This document shows, in pieces, positions 11,079-22,288 of a stretch of 64,000 nucleotides of DNA. The first letter of the stretch is position 1. Each line of letters starts with the position of its first letter. Below the pieces are notes generated by a model that saw only the letters and a program-made list of their open reading frames with translations, did not search any database and had not been told where the DNA came from. Location of the stretch: NCBI GenBank assembly GCA_019914995.1, contig CM034140.1:3844001-3908000 (forward strand). Direction: 5' to 3'. The DNA is from Acanthochlamys bracteata (taxonomy: Eukaryota; Streptophyta; Magnoliopsida; Pandanales; Velloziaceae). The position numbers were made by a program, and so were the translations under genes.

Positions 11079-14000
11079 ATGGCGACGGAAAATGAGAAGT
11101 TGTTGAAAGAAGCAAAGAAGCTTCCATGGGAAGAAAGGCTGCTGCATAAGAACTGGAAGGTTAGGAACGACGCTAACATCGATCTGGCCGAGCTGTTTGA
11201 TTCAATTAGTGATCCTAAAGATGCACGGATACGAGATTTGGGTACGAAGTTGGTTCAATCTTTTGCCTAGATTCTTGCTGTAACACTGGATCTGACTGGT
11301 TCTTTTGGTAATTGTAGGGCCGTTGTTGAAGAAGACAGTTGCGGATTCTACGGCTCCTGTTTAGGAGAAGGCCCTTGATGCTTTGATTGTTACCTCCTAG
11401 CTGCTGATGCGATGCGGGCAGGTGGGAGTTTCTTTGCTGCTGAACTGAGTTTGAAATGTTTGCGAAATTCTCATTTTCTTTGTTTTCTAAAGTTAATTAT
11501 GCTTTTCTTATTGGCGGTGTAGGTTTGCTAAAGAGGTCTGTGATGCGATTGTGGCAAAGTCACTCACTGGAAGGCCGAAGACAGAAGACGCAAATGGCAT
11601 TCCTACTATGGGTTGAGTTGGAAGCGACTGATGCATTCCTGGTATGTATAATTGATATTGGTTCCATCTACATAGAAGTGATGCTGCTGCTTAGTTTGCT
11701 TGTTCTGGCAGCTTCTTGTCTATGCATTTCATCTGCACGACATAATTGGAATGCTTAATTCTCTCATATCATTGTTTTATAAATTGATTCTATATCTTGG
11801 AAGCTCACAACGTACTTCAGTTTGTTAAGTAGCTCTTTACTGTGACATCAAGCTTCTTAAAATAATCTGAAAGGTTTCCTTAGACTTGCTCAGTATCTTT
11901 TTATCTTTTTCCCCAATTCTTTTGTACTGGATTGTGAGTGAAAATTCTAGAAGAGCTTTTCAAGAGATAGTTGCTTTACGATATTGAGAGGTTAGATAGG
12001 AACATCATGGTTGGAGCAAGCAATGTGCCTGGTAACTTTGATGCCACAACATTCCTGAATGGAGAGTGTGGATGGCATGATTATTATAAGCAAATCAAAA
12101 GAAGAGCTGCGGAAAATTAGTTAACAAAACAAGTGAATGGGTTTTGAAGGCCAGTCCGGATATTGGTTACTGTTTCTATATAGTTTTTTTTTAATTTTGG
12201 AAAGAGATGAGGATTGGTAAGGATGTCGTACTAGTATAAAAATTGGAAATGAGTATAATTAGTGTTGCATCTATCAGCTCATGTTGCTAGAATGTAGTGC
12301 TGAAGAATAAAGAAGGCTTGCAGCACTGATGAGTGTTAATTTGGATAAGCAGACATGTAAGAAGAAGAACAAGCTGCGTGAAAGAATAGAGATGGTTGTA
12401 GGAGGCAAGAGAAAGTTAAGGTTGATGAACGGGCATTCAAGATTATAAAAGTAAGTTTGAGTGGGTGAAGTTTAATTTAAAATTGCGAACAAAAGGAGTG
12501 AACTGTGTTTAAGACGTTTCTAACACATAATGGAGATTTGTTAGTTTTTATGTAGGTGAGTTGATGTAAAGGCCACATGTTGAAAGAGATAAGAAAACCC
12601 CTTAAAATTAGTTGGGATTTGGAAACTTCAAAAGGATGCTGTTTCTGGAAATCTAGCTGAAGATGTTCCTTGAGCAAAATGATTGATAACTCATGTGGCG
12701 AAGTCCTAGTTTCATAGTGTTGAGTTGTTGTTGATGTCATCTTAATAGAACTTCTAGAGTTTGAGTTTCAATTATAGAATGTTGACTCAATGACAGAGTT
12801 TTACATTGACAATTCCAAAACTAAGATAGCAGTATTTATTAGTAAGCTCTAGTAGATGAAGCTAATGACAGCATGAACACATTTTCTACCGAAATATGCT
12901 ATTTAATGTACTCTTTCGCATGCCATGTTAAAGCAAGTGTGCTTGTGGTAGGTTTCTATTCTTCAGATATGGCGGGATAGTGTCCTAGTTGATTGTTCTG
13001 GTATACACTCGATGGTGGCAATTTTCAGTTTACTCCAAAGTCTACCCAACTATTACAAATTTGTATCGGATATTAGATTTGATTATTCTGCATGCCTTCT
13101 ACCTGCTGAATTCCACAGTCTAAATCAGGTTACAGAATTGATCTCTTACTAATGAAAGGGCATGCTTATAGGAATCTTTCAACATCGTATTTATGGTTAA
13201 TCTCATTTTAATTGCTCATTAATTTTTGGATACGCACCATAGCTCTTCTTCACCTTGAATTATAGGTAAGAAGTATCATTGTATGCATATGAGGCGATCA
13301 CAGAACTTACTGTATGTTGTTATCTGTGGTGCTTTTACTTGAGTGCTGTTTTGAATATGGTAAGAGTACAGTAATGAATTGGTGATAACCTGCATGCTGT
13401 TTCGAATTGCTGCTCTCATATATATTAATTTCACGAAATAAAAAAGATAGGCAGTTTAAACTTCAAGCAATTCAACCTGGTAAACGTACTAAAAATAATT
13501 TGTCTGTTCAGTGCCATTGATGGTGTTAAGTTGATCTAGTGATCCCAATTAATGATTCCTGTTTAATCTGAATGCTTTTGGTTAATTTCAATCACATTGC
13601 TTTATGTGTAAATAGACGTATATTTTCTGCGCGCTGTATTATACTTTTTTGGGAAATTTATGAATGTGCATATGGGTGTGTACCTCTGTATAATTAATGA
13701 TCTATGTATATACAAATGGTGTACATGAATGTACATACATAGATATGTTTGATAATCCCTCTTACCACAAAGCCCAGCATAGTAGTAAGACAAAAATGCA
13801 GCACATAAAATTTCAAAGGATGATGCAAGTTGCTCACAACAGGCAAAAGATATACCTGTCTGACATGGACATAGCACCTTGCTGGAAGTGTCCATGCTTG
13901 TAGGACCTTTGCCTTATTGATTCAATTCTAATGTGTATGTAGTGTTGTGTCCTGGATTACTGCATCATATGCCTTATTAGGTAGGATTTTATTGAGTGCT

Positions 14001-16330
14001 GAATGTTTTTGTTATTGCACTTCTAATTTGCAGGTGTCCACATTTTCTTCCATTCAAATATTGCACTTCAACAATATTTAGCAATTTATTAGTTTTTCTA
14101 TTTATGGCATTTGAAGACAAACTTCTGTAGAAGTATGGTTTGGCGGTGAATATCTCTTTTGAGTAGGAACCGGGAAGCTATATTTTTTTGTATTATGCAA
14201 TTGATTTGTGGATTATCCTTTTGCTTGCTTTGGAGATAGCTTGTCTTTGACTCAAGGTACGCTTGCACTTCAGGAAGCTATGGAGAAAGCCATAAAAAAA
14301 CAAAGTTGAAAAAGCAGTTGTTCCAGCTATTGACCTGATGTTTCAAGCTCTCAGGTTTTTTTTCTGTCTTTCCGCATCAAACCACAACGACAATTATGAC
14401 AACATTTTATTCATTTAAAACTCAAAGATAACTAGCACTATTAATTTTAATGTGAAGTGAGTTTGGAGCAAAAGTAATCCCTCTGAAGAAAATTCTAAAA
14501 GTGCTTCCTGAACTGCTTGATCACCAAGATCAAATGTTCGTATATCGTCAAAAGGGTTGATGCTGGAACTTTGTTGTTGGACTGGAAAAGAACCAGTTAA
14601 ATCTATTCTTTTTGAGAAGATGCATGATGCTATGTGAGCTCTTCGTAAGTATGATATGGTAAAGTCATGCTGTATGTTGGTGTACTAATTTCTTCTTTAT
14701 TGCCCCTCAAGAAAAAAGAGCTTGAGCAGGGCTTGCCACTGTTACAGGAACCGCCAAACCAACACGCAAAATAAGGTACTGAAAAAAAAGTTGAATGCAT
14801 GTGCTTTTTAATTGTTTTGCATTTATCATTGGCTTCTCAATTTCTTATACATATTTGACTCTTGTCATATAATTTTATTTTCAGAGTTGATCTTCTATTT
14901 CTCATTTAGGTACTAAAAGGTGCCCAGTAATCTCTCCTCCTGCTATCATCTTAATGTATTTATGCAAACTTGTTATCATTAGACACTCTTAACTTCAGAA
15001 ATAGCAAATCTAAGCTTTGTATCTGTGCTAGGTAGAATACACAAGAAGATGTATGTTATACGTGCAACTAACTAGTCATTAGGCTTTTATTTTTTTATGA
15101 AGATAATGTTGTGTTGGGCCATATGTAATAGGCAATCCATTTTATTTTTTTTGGACATGCCCAGTTAGTTTTTAGGGTTGTCAGTTTTCCTGGTTATTCG
15201 CAGTGCATTAAGGCTTGTCAAACAGTTAGTTTACTAAAGAAGCTTGATATGAGTGACTTCGTGATCATCAAAAGTTAAGAATTCTTTGTTGAGTCTTCCC
15301 CTTTTCCAATTTTTGTTGATATAGGCTGTTTGTATGGTGTTTGTTTGTAGTGTTATGTTGTTTACCTGAGATACCACTCAACTTTAACTTAAGATATCTG
15401 CCTGTGTTAGATCTGAACAAGACAAGGAACCGGAACAAGAAACTGCTCGAGATGTTGTAGGAACAAGTGGTTTGAGGAAATGGCTGCTGATGGTGAGAAT
15501 AATAAGTGCGTAGAGTACCCAGTAACTCGTTTGTTTAGTTCATTGCATTCTTCAAATGCCTTCTTCTATATATTGCTTCATTCAAAGATTCATAATGTAT
15601 GACTAAACTATTTTCTACATGCTTTTGGTTGCAGTTCCACTGGAAATAGATGATTATGACCTTTTGGATCCTGTTGATATTTTCTCTCCTTTGGAGGAAG
15701 CAGGATTTTGGGAAGGAGTGGTTAGTACTGCTTCATGTCATCTCATGTGGTTACTATTTTCCTCTATCTTATTAAGTAGTTTGACATCTTAAAGTGTTGG
15801 CAAACCTGTACTTTTTTATTAGACACATATTGTTATGTTCTTACAGAAAGCTACCAAATGGTCTGAAAGAAGAAGGGATGCTGTTGCTGAGCTTACAAAG
15901 CTTTCTTCAACAACAAAAATTGCCCCTGGCGGATTTTCTGAAGTTTGTCGGACACTAAAAAAGGTAATAGTTGAATGTGAAGGACTTCAATGGTGTAAGA
16001 TTTTTGCTTGAAGATTTACATCTTATGTTGTATTTATAGTTTCCTTGTTCCATCAGCAAGATTGTAGCATGAACCTTTTATATGTGCTTTTTATACTATC
16101 ATTTGGTGGATATGCACTTTTTGTTTTTACTTTTAATAGTTTTCTTGAACCATTTGTTTTTGCATTCGTTATTTTAGGTCTAGCTTTAGTTGTTGGTCAA
16201 TTTGACATCTTTTTTGTTGTCTTCTTATTGATAGCAATGCCTTGTTAGCGCAAATGTACACCTTCGACGACAATTTGAGGCAACTAGAAAAACATGAAAG
16301 AAGATGCTACTACAATATTGAAAAACAGGT
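11079..16330 (+). pseudogene. truncated MOR1/GEM1 (XMAP215-type microtubule polymerase) pseudogene
   Basis: MOR1 is a ~2000-residue cytosolic microtubule polymerase made of TOG domains. This copy keeps introns and only TOG1 plus the start of TOG2. Exon 1 (11079-11241) is open: EKLLKEAKKLPWEERLLHKN then WKVRNDANIDLAELFDSI. Exon 2 (11318-11421, LLKKTVADSTAPV) has two in-frame stops and small deletions. Exon 3 (11523-11641) frameshifts between CDAIVAKSLTGRPKTEDA and AFLLWVELEATDAFL. The exon at 14274-14354 has an extra A in an A-run, and the one from 14462 (VIPLKKILKVLPELLDHQDQ) is broken downstream. Short exons follow near 14712 and 15412; 15635-15720 (LEIDDYDLLDPVDIFSPLEE) and 15847-15963 (KATKWSERR, AELTKLSSTTKIAPGGFSE) stay open. 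Downstream exons are absent. Introns show it is a genomic duplicate, not a retrocopy. Confidence 0.9.
16236..16328 (+). other. open exon-like segment after the MOR1 pseudogene
   Basis: Between an AG acceptor-like site near 16235 and a GTGAGC donor at 16329, one frame reads through without stops: NALLAQMYTFDDNLRQLEKH followed by ERRCYYNIEKQ. It sits where the next MOR1 TOG2 exon should be, but MOR1 similarity is weak and only in another, broken frame. It may be a decayed MOR1 exon or an exon of another gene. I do not recognise it. Confidence 0.25.
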
Positions 16331-17099
16331 GAGCAATGCCGCCCATCATAATCCCTCGGTCATAAAATCACAAGAACTTGTTTTGATCAAAGAATCTTAA
16401 ACTGTAGTGGTGCAGAAATATCTACCCCAGGTAAATCAAGCCCATTGAAATATTGGTAAGACTAGGAACATCACTATAAGATGATCAAAGTATCAGTCTC
16501 GTAATAGTGAAATTTTATGGGTCTTATCCCTTATTGGAATGCTGGAACCAGTGTCCTTCATTAAAAATCAAAACAACACTAATTCTCTAATGCCTACACT
16601 TGTAGGCATGTTCCTATAAAGTCCACATCTTGTAAGTCGCTAGCTGTCAGCTTACCATCCGCATCCACAGTGACATCAACAGAAACGAAACTACAGATTT
16701 CCTGAGCCAACCCAAGCAACAGCAACTTCAGATAACCAAGAACGCATGCTTACGGATATACTATTGCTGCCCTCTGAACCGCATCTCCTCATCCTAACTC
16801 TTAATTAATGTATCCTATATTCTAGCTGACCATAATTAGAATGTTATCGTCCAAAATAAAAACTGTTTTAGTCATCATGTGACAATTTAGTTGGACGGAA
16901 TTTTCATAGAAACATGTGAAAAACTCGAAGGAATGCTTGGTCACATGATCACAAAAGCAGAGTTCCCAAATCAGTGACAGGAAGAAATAAACAACACTCA
17001 AATTCTAAGAAAATAATAACTTGAAGATACAAAGCCAGACAAATTAAATAATTTTCTTTGGTAATAATCCATTAAAGACAATACTCCTTCGCTATTTGT

Positions 17100-17531
17100 T
17101 GGGAAATTGTAATGACAATAATCAGTGAAGTTATACAAGTTTATAAGTTCAGACCTGAAAGAAGAACCATTGCTAGATTTTCTGATGCAAATGAAGTGAG
17201 TGTACTAGCCAAGCTGCAGGATAGGAAAAGGCGCAACAAATAAAAACCCCATAATTAGGCCTGGACTATGTGGAACTAATACAAAAAATGTGGCTAATTA
17301 GCATACTTGAAATTCTAACAAGTGCATTATCTTACTTGCATTTCTTTCTAAAAACAACATAATTCATTCCACACCTCTCTAACACAAGCGAGTAATTTAA
17401 CACGCGAATTCATTACCATACAGTCGTAAAAAACAGATTCATCCAAATTCTTATTCACATAGTTCAGAATACACTAAACATACAATTCTAATCTAGTCAT
17501 CTCTTTCATAGCACACTTCTAAAATAACCAC

Positions 17532-17566
<35 letters not shown>

Positions 17567-17865
17567 TGTCACATACAAATTACTAAAACTCCAGCGCCAA
17601 GTTGACTCGTTGATGCATTGACAAAATAAAAATCGCTACTAAGCTAAAATCAGGTGAAAATGCAAAAAAAAAAAAAAGCATTGAGTTGCTGTTTACCCAG
17701 ATCGAACGTTGCTCATTATCTTCTCTAAGACCGCAGCAGTAATCTTATCCTCGCTCGTGCTATAGCCAACTGTCTGAAAATTCGATTGCGATTGACAAGA
17801 GCTTTGAATCAGGAATCTGGCAAATTCAATTGGCTTGGATCATGGAACTGGAAGACCCGTTAGAC
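17100..17865 (-). other. possible small minus-strand gene, 5' exons (unrecognised)
   Basis: On the minus strand, an open stretch ending in EDKITAAVLEKIMSNVRSG (ATG near 17716) meets a GTAAAC donor at about 17702. A second exon-like piece at about 17155-17213 (LASTLTSFASENLAMVLLS) has a pyrimidine-rich acceptor and a GT donor, and the two join in frame. The upstream sequence holds site II elements shared with the PPR gene. I do not recognise the product, and later exons between 16500 and 17000 are uncertain. A 29-base A-run at 17532-17560 lies in the putative intron. Confidence 0.25.
17532..17560. repeat. 29-base poly(A) run
   Basis: An uninterrupted run of A. No flanking duplication or retroposon body was identified next to it. 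Confidence 0.8.
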
Positions 17866-17898
17866 ACGAGCACGGATAGGAGAGAGGAGAGAGACATA

Positions 17899-17924
17899 AA
17901 GGCCCAAATACAAATATGGGCTTC
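17899..17924. promoter_or_regulatory. paired site II elements of a divergent promoter
   Basis: AAGGCCCAAA and ATGGGCTTC lie 10 bases apart in opposite orientation, between the PPR gene (+) and the possible minus-strand gene. TGGGCC/T motifs are enriched in promoters of genes for mitochondrial and ribosomal functions, which fits a mitochondrial PPR target. Confidence 0.45.
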
Positions 17925-18027
17925 AATTCTCCATGCACCTAAGCCTGTTTACACTTTCATGCTGTTCTCTCCTGGATGGAAGCTATGAAAGAAATAGAAT
18001 GAAGAACTGTGTGTAGTCTCTCCTGTT

Positions 18028-18075
18028 CATTCAATTCAACTCAACTCAACTCAATTCAATTCAATTCAATTCAAT
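18028..18075 (+). repeat. TCAAT/TCAAC pentanucleotide repeat directly before the PPR start codon
   Basis: About nine five-base units (TCAAT and TCAAC variants) fill the leader and end one base before the ATG at 18077. Because the unit length is not a multiple of three, copy-number changes would move the leader but not the reading frame. Confidence 0.85.
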
Positions 18076-18076
18076 A

Positions 18077-19717
18077 ATGAGATGGAAAATTTTGAAACTA
18101 AAAAATCTCTGCACCATCAACTCCATTCTATTCTCCAACAATCTCGCTCTATCAATGTCCAGGCAACTCTCGAAACCTATTTGCAATCCGTTATTATTGC
18201 GTCAAGCTCTCTCAGGCATTTCATCGAACACCTTAACCCCGTCTCTCCAATCGCAGTTGTACTCTAGCCGTTTCTCTTCTCTTTCTCAATCCGAACTTCC
18301 CAACAAACGTACCACTCCTGATGACGTAATTGATAATGTCAGTGATGATCCTGGCACAGATGGTGAAGAAGAGGAATGTAGCTCAATTCACAGTAACCGG
18401 GAGGTTGTTCGAGACTTGGAGATTGTGTTCTCTTGCCTCACAAATTTTCATGTCGAACCTGCAGAAGCGAAGCGTTTGCTGCACAGCTGTGGGGTGATCC
18501 CAAGGACTGAGCTTGTAGATGCAGCTCTTCAACGGCTGCGGCACGACTGGGCTGCCGCCTATACGTTCTTCCTATGGGCTGGTGATCAGCCGGGCTATGA
18601 ACACGATGTCAGTTCTTACCACTCTATGCTTGCTGCCCTTGGCCGGGCTCGCCGTTTCGATACCGCGTGGGCCCTTGTAGCTGATATGCGGTGCCGCGGT
18701 CTTCTTAAACCCCAGACACTTCTAATTCTCATCCGCAGATACGCAGCAATCCATGATGTTGCCAGAGCAATCAATACATTCTATTCTTACAAAAATTTTG
18801 GATTTTCTGTTGGCATCGAAGAGTTTCAATCGTTGCTTGGAGCGCTTTGCAGGTATAAGAATGTTGAAGATGCTGAGCACCTGTTGATGTGCAATGAGAA
18901 GACGCACCCCTTTGAGACAAAGACCTTCAACATTGTGCTGAATGGATGGTGCAATGTCTTGGTCCGTGTTCGTGACGCAAAAAGGTTTTGGGTTGAAATG
19001 GATAAAAGAGGCATCGTGAAGGACGTAATCAGCTACGGGTGCATGATATCATGCTACTCCAAAGCCCGTAACTTGAATGATGTCTTGAAGCTTTATAACG
19101 AGATGAAAGAGTCTGGAATTGAACCCGACAGAAAGGTCTACAATGCAGTCGTGTATGCTCTGGCAAAAGGGAAATGCATGGATAATGCAAAGAACCTTGT
19201 GAAGACAATGGAGGAGAAGGGCATTGCTCCCAATGCTGTCACTTTTAATTCTCTGATAAGGCCTCTATGCAAGGCAGGGAAACTTGATGAGGCATGGTTG
19301 GTCTTCGATGGAATGAGGGAGAGGGGGTTTGTACCTTCCATAAGGACATACCATTCCTTCTTTGATGTGTCTAGGAATGCTGACGAGGTCTTTGACCTTT
19401 TGAACCGAATGAAGATGAGAGGGTGTAGTCCTGTGGCTGACACTTATATCATGCTAATAAGGAAATTATCAAGGTGGAGGCAGCATGTGAATGTTTCAAA
19501 GTTGTGGGAAGAGATGAAGGAGAATGGGATAGGTCCTGATAGAAGTGCATACATTGTCTTCATACATGGCCTTTTTCTAAATGGCAAACTAGAGGAGGCT
19601 GCGAAATACTATGAGGAAATGAAGGTTAAAGGTTTTGAACCAGAACCAAGGACTGATGAGATGATACAAGCTTGGTTTTCGGGCAAGGCAATCTCAGAAA
19701 AGGCAGAAATTAAGTGA
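18077..19717 (+). CDS. P-class pentatricopeptide repeat protein, mitochondrial, At5g15010-like
   Basis: P-class PPR proteins bind organelle RNA sequence-specifically and act in its stabilisation, processing or translation. This single-exon gene encodes 546 residues. The N-terminus (about 1-70) is rich in Ser/Leu/Arg without acids, as in mitochondrial presequences; an acidic Ser-rich linker follows (DDPGTDGEEEE). From about residue 180 to 535 there are roughly ten 34-36-residue PPR units, for example SYHSMLAALGRARRFDTAWA, TFNIVLNGWCNVL, KVYNAVVYALAKGKCMDNAK, TFNSLIRPLCKAGKLDEAW and AYIVFIHGLFLNGKLEEAAK. Wording such as INTFYSYK, FQSLLGALCRYKNVEDA and DTYIMLIRKLSRWR closely follows Arabidopsis At5g15010, as I remember it. 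There is no E/DYW tail, so it is not a C-to-U editing factor of that class. A second ATG in frame at 18155 could also be the start. The gene looks intact. Confidence 0.93.
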   Translation: MRWKILKLKNLCTINSILFSNNLALSMSRQLSKPICNPLLLRQALSGISSNTLTPSLQSQLYSSRFSSLSQSELPNKRTTPDDVIDNVSDDPGTDGEEEECSSIHSNREVVRDLEIVFSCLTNFHVEPAEAKRLLHSCGVIPRTELVDAALQRLRHDWAAAYTFFLWAGDQPGYEHDVSSYHSMLAALGRARRFDTAWALVADMRCRGLLKPQTLLILIRRYAAIHDVARAINTFYSYKNFGFSVGIEEFQSLLGALCRYKNVEDAEHLLMCNEKTHPFETKTFNIVLNGWCNVLVRVRDAKRFWVEMDKRGIVKDVISYGCMISCYSKARNLNDVLKLYNEMKESGIEPDRKVYNAVVYALAKGKCMDNAKNLVKTMEEKGIAPNAVTFNSLIRPLCKAGKLDEAWLVFDGMRERGFVPSIRTYHSFFDVSRNADEVFDLLNRMKMRGCSPVADTYIMLIRKLSRWRQHVNVSKLWEEMKENGIGPDRSAYIVFIHGLFLNGKLEEAAKYYEEMKVKGFEPEPRTDEMIQAWFSGKAISEKAEIK

Positions 19718-20270
19718 TCAAAAGCCTTCAGAATGCAACTAAGAATTACACTTTGTTTATCAAGATGTGATATGAATATCTAAAACTTCCCAATTCAAGA
19801 GAGCAAGTGCAAGACTTTCCAGGAATTTCATCAGATGAACACAAGGAGTTCCTAATTGTACAAGAACTTGGTAAAACAATCCATTCTGCCAGTTTGAAGG
19901 AATGGAAAGAAATCAAAGGGTCTATTTGTGCTGGTCAGCATCTTTCACCTTTTTATGTATGACTCATATCAGCATTTTGGATTTAATATGTGCTGTGTGA
20001 ATTTTTCTGTTTATGTTTATTGTACATAATTATTGTATTGTTTAGTTTCCTAGAGATTGACATAAATCTGCTTAAGACTAAAAAGTCAGTTTTATAGAAC
20101 AGTCATTCTGCGTGCAATGTATATGGTACTAAGTGTGCTATTAAAGATAATATGCTCATAAGATAAACGTAATGAAATTGAGGATGCTAAGATGGATGCG
20201 TGATTATACTAAATGAGCAAAATACAAAAAAAGAATATACATCAATAAGCAGCTGTCTCACCGATCAAGG
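19718..20270 (+). other. 3' flank of the PPR gene
   Basis: The AT-rich sequence after the TGA stop at 19715-19717 resembles a 3' UTR, with TGTACATAATTATTG-type signals near 20020. No further gene is seen. Confidence 0.4.
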
Positions 20271-20281
20271 ACAAGTTTAAA

Positions 20282-20528
20282 AATGTACGTTTAAGTGGTT
20301 CGGACCTGTCTTGCGCACGCCTAAAGATGCTGCAATACGTAAAAGTGATGCGATTTTATTAGAACAGTTCTGGAGAAAAAGCTATAGACTAATATTAACT
20401 TAGCCTAGGGTGGTGGAGAAGAAGTAGATCTTTCACTGAATCTGATTAATCGAACGGAATGAAAAAAACAGATTCATGTAGCCAACCCCCCTCAAGTGGG
20501 ATAAATGCTTAGTTTGTTATTGTTGTTA
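20282..20528 (+). mobile_element. 3'-end remnant of an RTE-like LINE
   Basis: The sequence translates in pieces as RWFGPVLRTPKDAAIRKSD and NRFM.PTPLKWDK, matching the well-known end of plant RTE-type LINE ORFs (RWFGHV..RP.DAPVRR through to RIHVADPTSWDKG). It ends in CAAGTGGGATAAATGCTTAG and a TTGTTATTGTTGTT tail, as RTE elements do. It is 5'-truncated and carries in-frame stops, so it is dead. Confidence 0.65.
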
Positions 20529-22288
20529 GTTTCCTACAGCGTTTATGGAGCATAAACCATGAGCTTTTCCGAAATCTTTGTAGTGAACTAGCATGTGAGA
20601 GTCGATAAACTTCCATTGCTCATGTTTGCTGCATCTATATGCATAATCACTTTTAGTGGAACGTTTCTGGTAAATAACTAGGATTACAAGGGAAACCATG
20701 GAAATTGTTGAAGATTTAAAGTTGTTATATCATATCTCATCTTGAATGCCACAGGTTTTCTGCTGATCGTAGCTTGTTCCATAGAAACTTAGTATACCTT
20801 TCTGATACTTTAAACGATGCTAAGAGAAGTGGTAGCCTATTTGCATGTTGTGAATCAAGAGACTGACATCTGTTAAGATAAGAATGAACCAATCCTACAG
20901 TTATCTAGGATTTATCAGGACTTGAGCTCATATCTCGCTGCTGCAGAGATTGCCAATTAAACTGTGACGTGATGGCTATTTTTCTAAAGTTTCTCAGAGG
21001 GGTAGATAGAAAAAGGTAGCTGAAGCATGTAGTAATGCCAACTTTTGACTGCACCATTTATGAGCTAAAGATTAAAATTACTCATATGGACAATTTGATC
21101 AAAATAAATAAAGGTTAAAACACACAACCCAATAAAGAATTTGAAAATAAATCTTGGTTGAGTCTTCAGTTTATATCTGAAAGTATCCCCTGTGAGCACA
21201 AGTGAATGTGAATATACTTGGTTGCGTCCTATATCCCTGACCCATATAAGTAGAAAGCTCCTGTAAGTGACTAAGTCTCTCACTTTTGAGTGGCAAGCTA
21301 CAGGAAAGGTTGTTTCCAGATGAGACCTCCCTCTGCAAGTAGTTGGATTATCTTTGACTTCGTAATTTCAGTCCAGCCCAACCCGTTTTTCCAGCAGTTA
21401 AATCTGTTCCCACTTGTATAGCATCTTTGGAGAAATGAAATGTCTCTGGAACCAGCAAAAATTCTCTTTGAGCAGTTACTTCTTTTCCCGCTGGTATAGC
21501 CTTTGCTAGCACTCAAGAAACTATGCTAGTACGCAGATTTTCTTTGCTAGCACTTACTGATAGAAAAAATCACTGGTTAATTGGTTCCACATGTAGCATA
21601 TGATTGAACACACACAAAATCGTTGAGAAAAGGTAAACATTCTACATTGTCTTTCTGTCAACATTCTCAATTAAGGTAGATGCTTTAATAAAAGAACGAC
21701 TTCATTTTAGATTTGATGGACTGGATTTTTATTCTCCTATTAAAATAATAAGCTTAATGTCATCTTCATTTGTTGAATCTTGTATTCATAGAATTGGAAT
21801 ATCTGCTTGTCAATTGTTTATATTCCAGCATTCTCGATCAAGCTTGGCTTCTGCAACGATGATACTTTGGTTATTCAAGTCTGCATTAAAGATATGTAAC
21901 TTCGACCTATCTGACATGTATGTTCATACAACATAACATTTCTTTCTAACTGTATTACTGAATACCCAATTAGAGTTAGCAAGATAGTCTAGACCAACCA
22001 CAGTATAGCTCACTGTATTTGTAGCGGAGTCCACCAGCACTGCACAATGTTTTATTTACTTAAATTATATTGTCACAGAACGGAGACAACTACAATTGAC
22101 AAACCTTTGAAAAACAAAGAAAAAAAAATTAAGCTGGCTAGGAGTTTCTATATATCAACTTATGTTTTATATAGAATGGAGATAAATTACAATGAATAAA
22201 AGAATACACTAATGGCATAATTTAGGAGCAACCATCTCCTTATACTCCCCTAGTATTGAGTTATCCAGCTTTCAATACAAAATGCTAT
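20529..22288. other. intergenic region between the PPR gene and the first NAC gene
   Basis: No gene was recognised. It contains a duplicated block at 21395-21505 (GCAGTTA..TCT..TTCCC.CT.GTATAGC repeated after 77 bases). The rest is ordinary AT-rich DNA. Confidence 0.4.

Noticed and set aside
11079-11270. The first MOR1 exon as an independent small gene
   Set aside because: Its donor site and the following broken MOR1 exons show that it belongs to a larger decayed gene.
17532-17560. Poly(A) run taken as the tail of a processed pseudogene or SINE
   Set aside because: No retroposed body or flanking duplication was seen next to it.
18722-19443. Long antisense open frames across the PPR gene
   Set aside because: They are shadows of the PPR coding frame and match no family.
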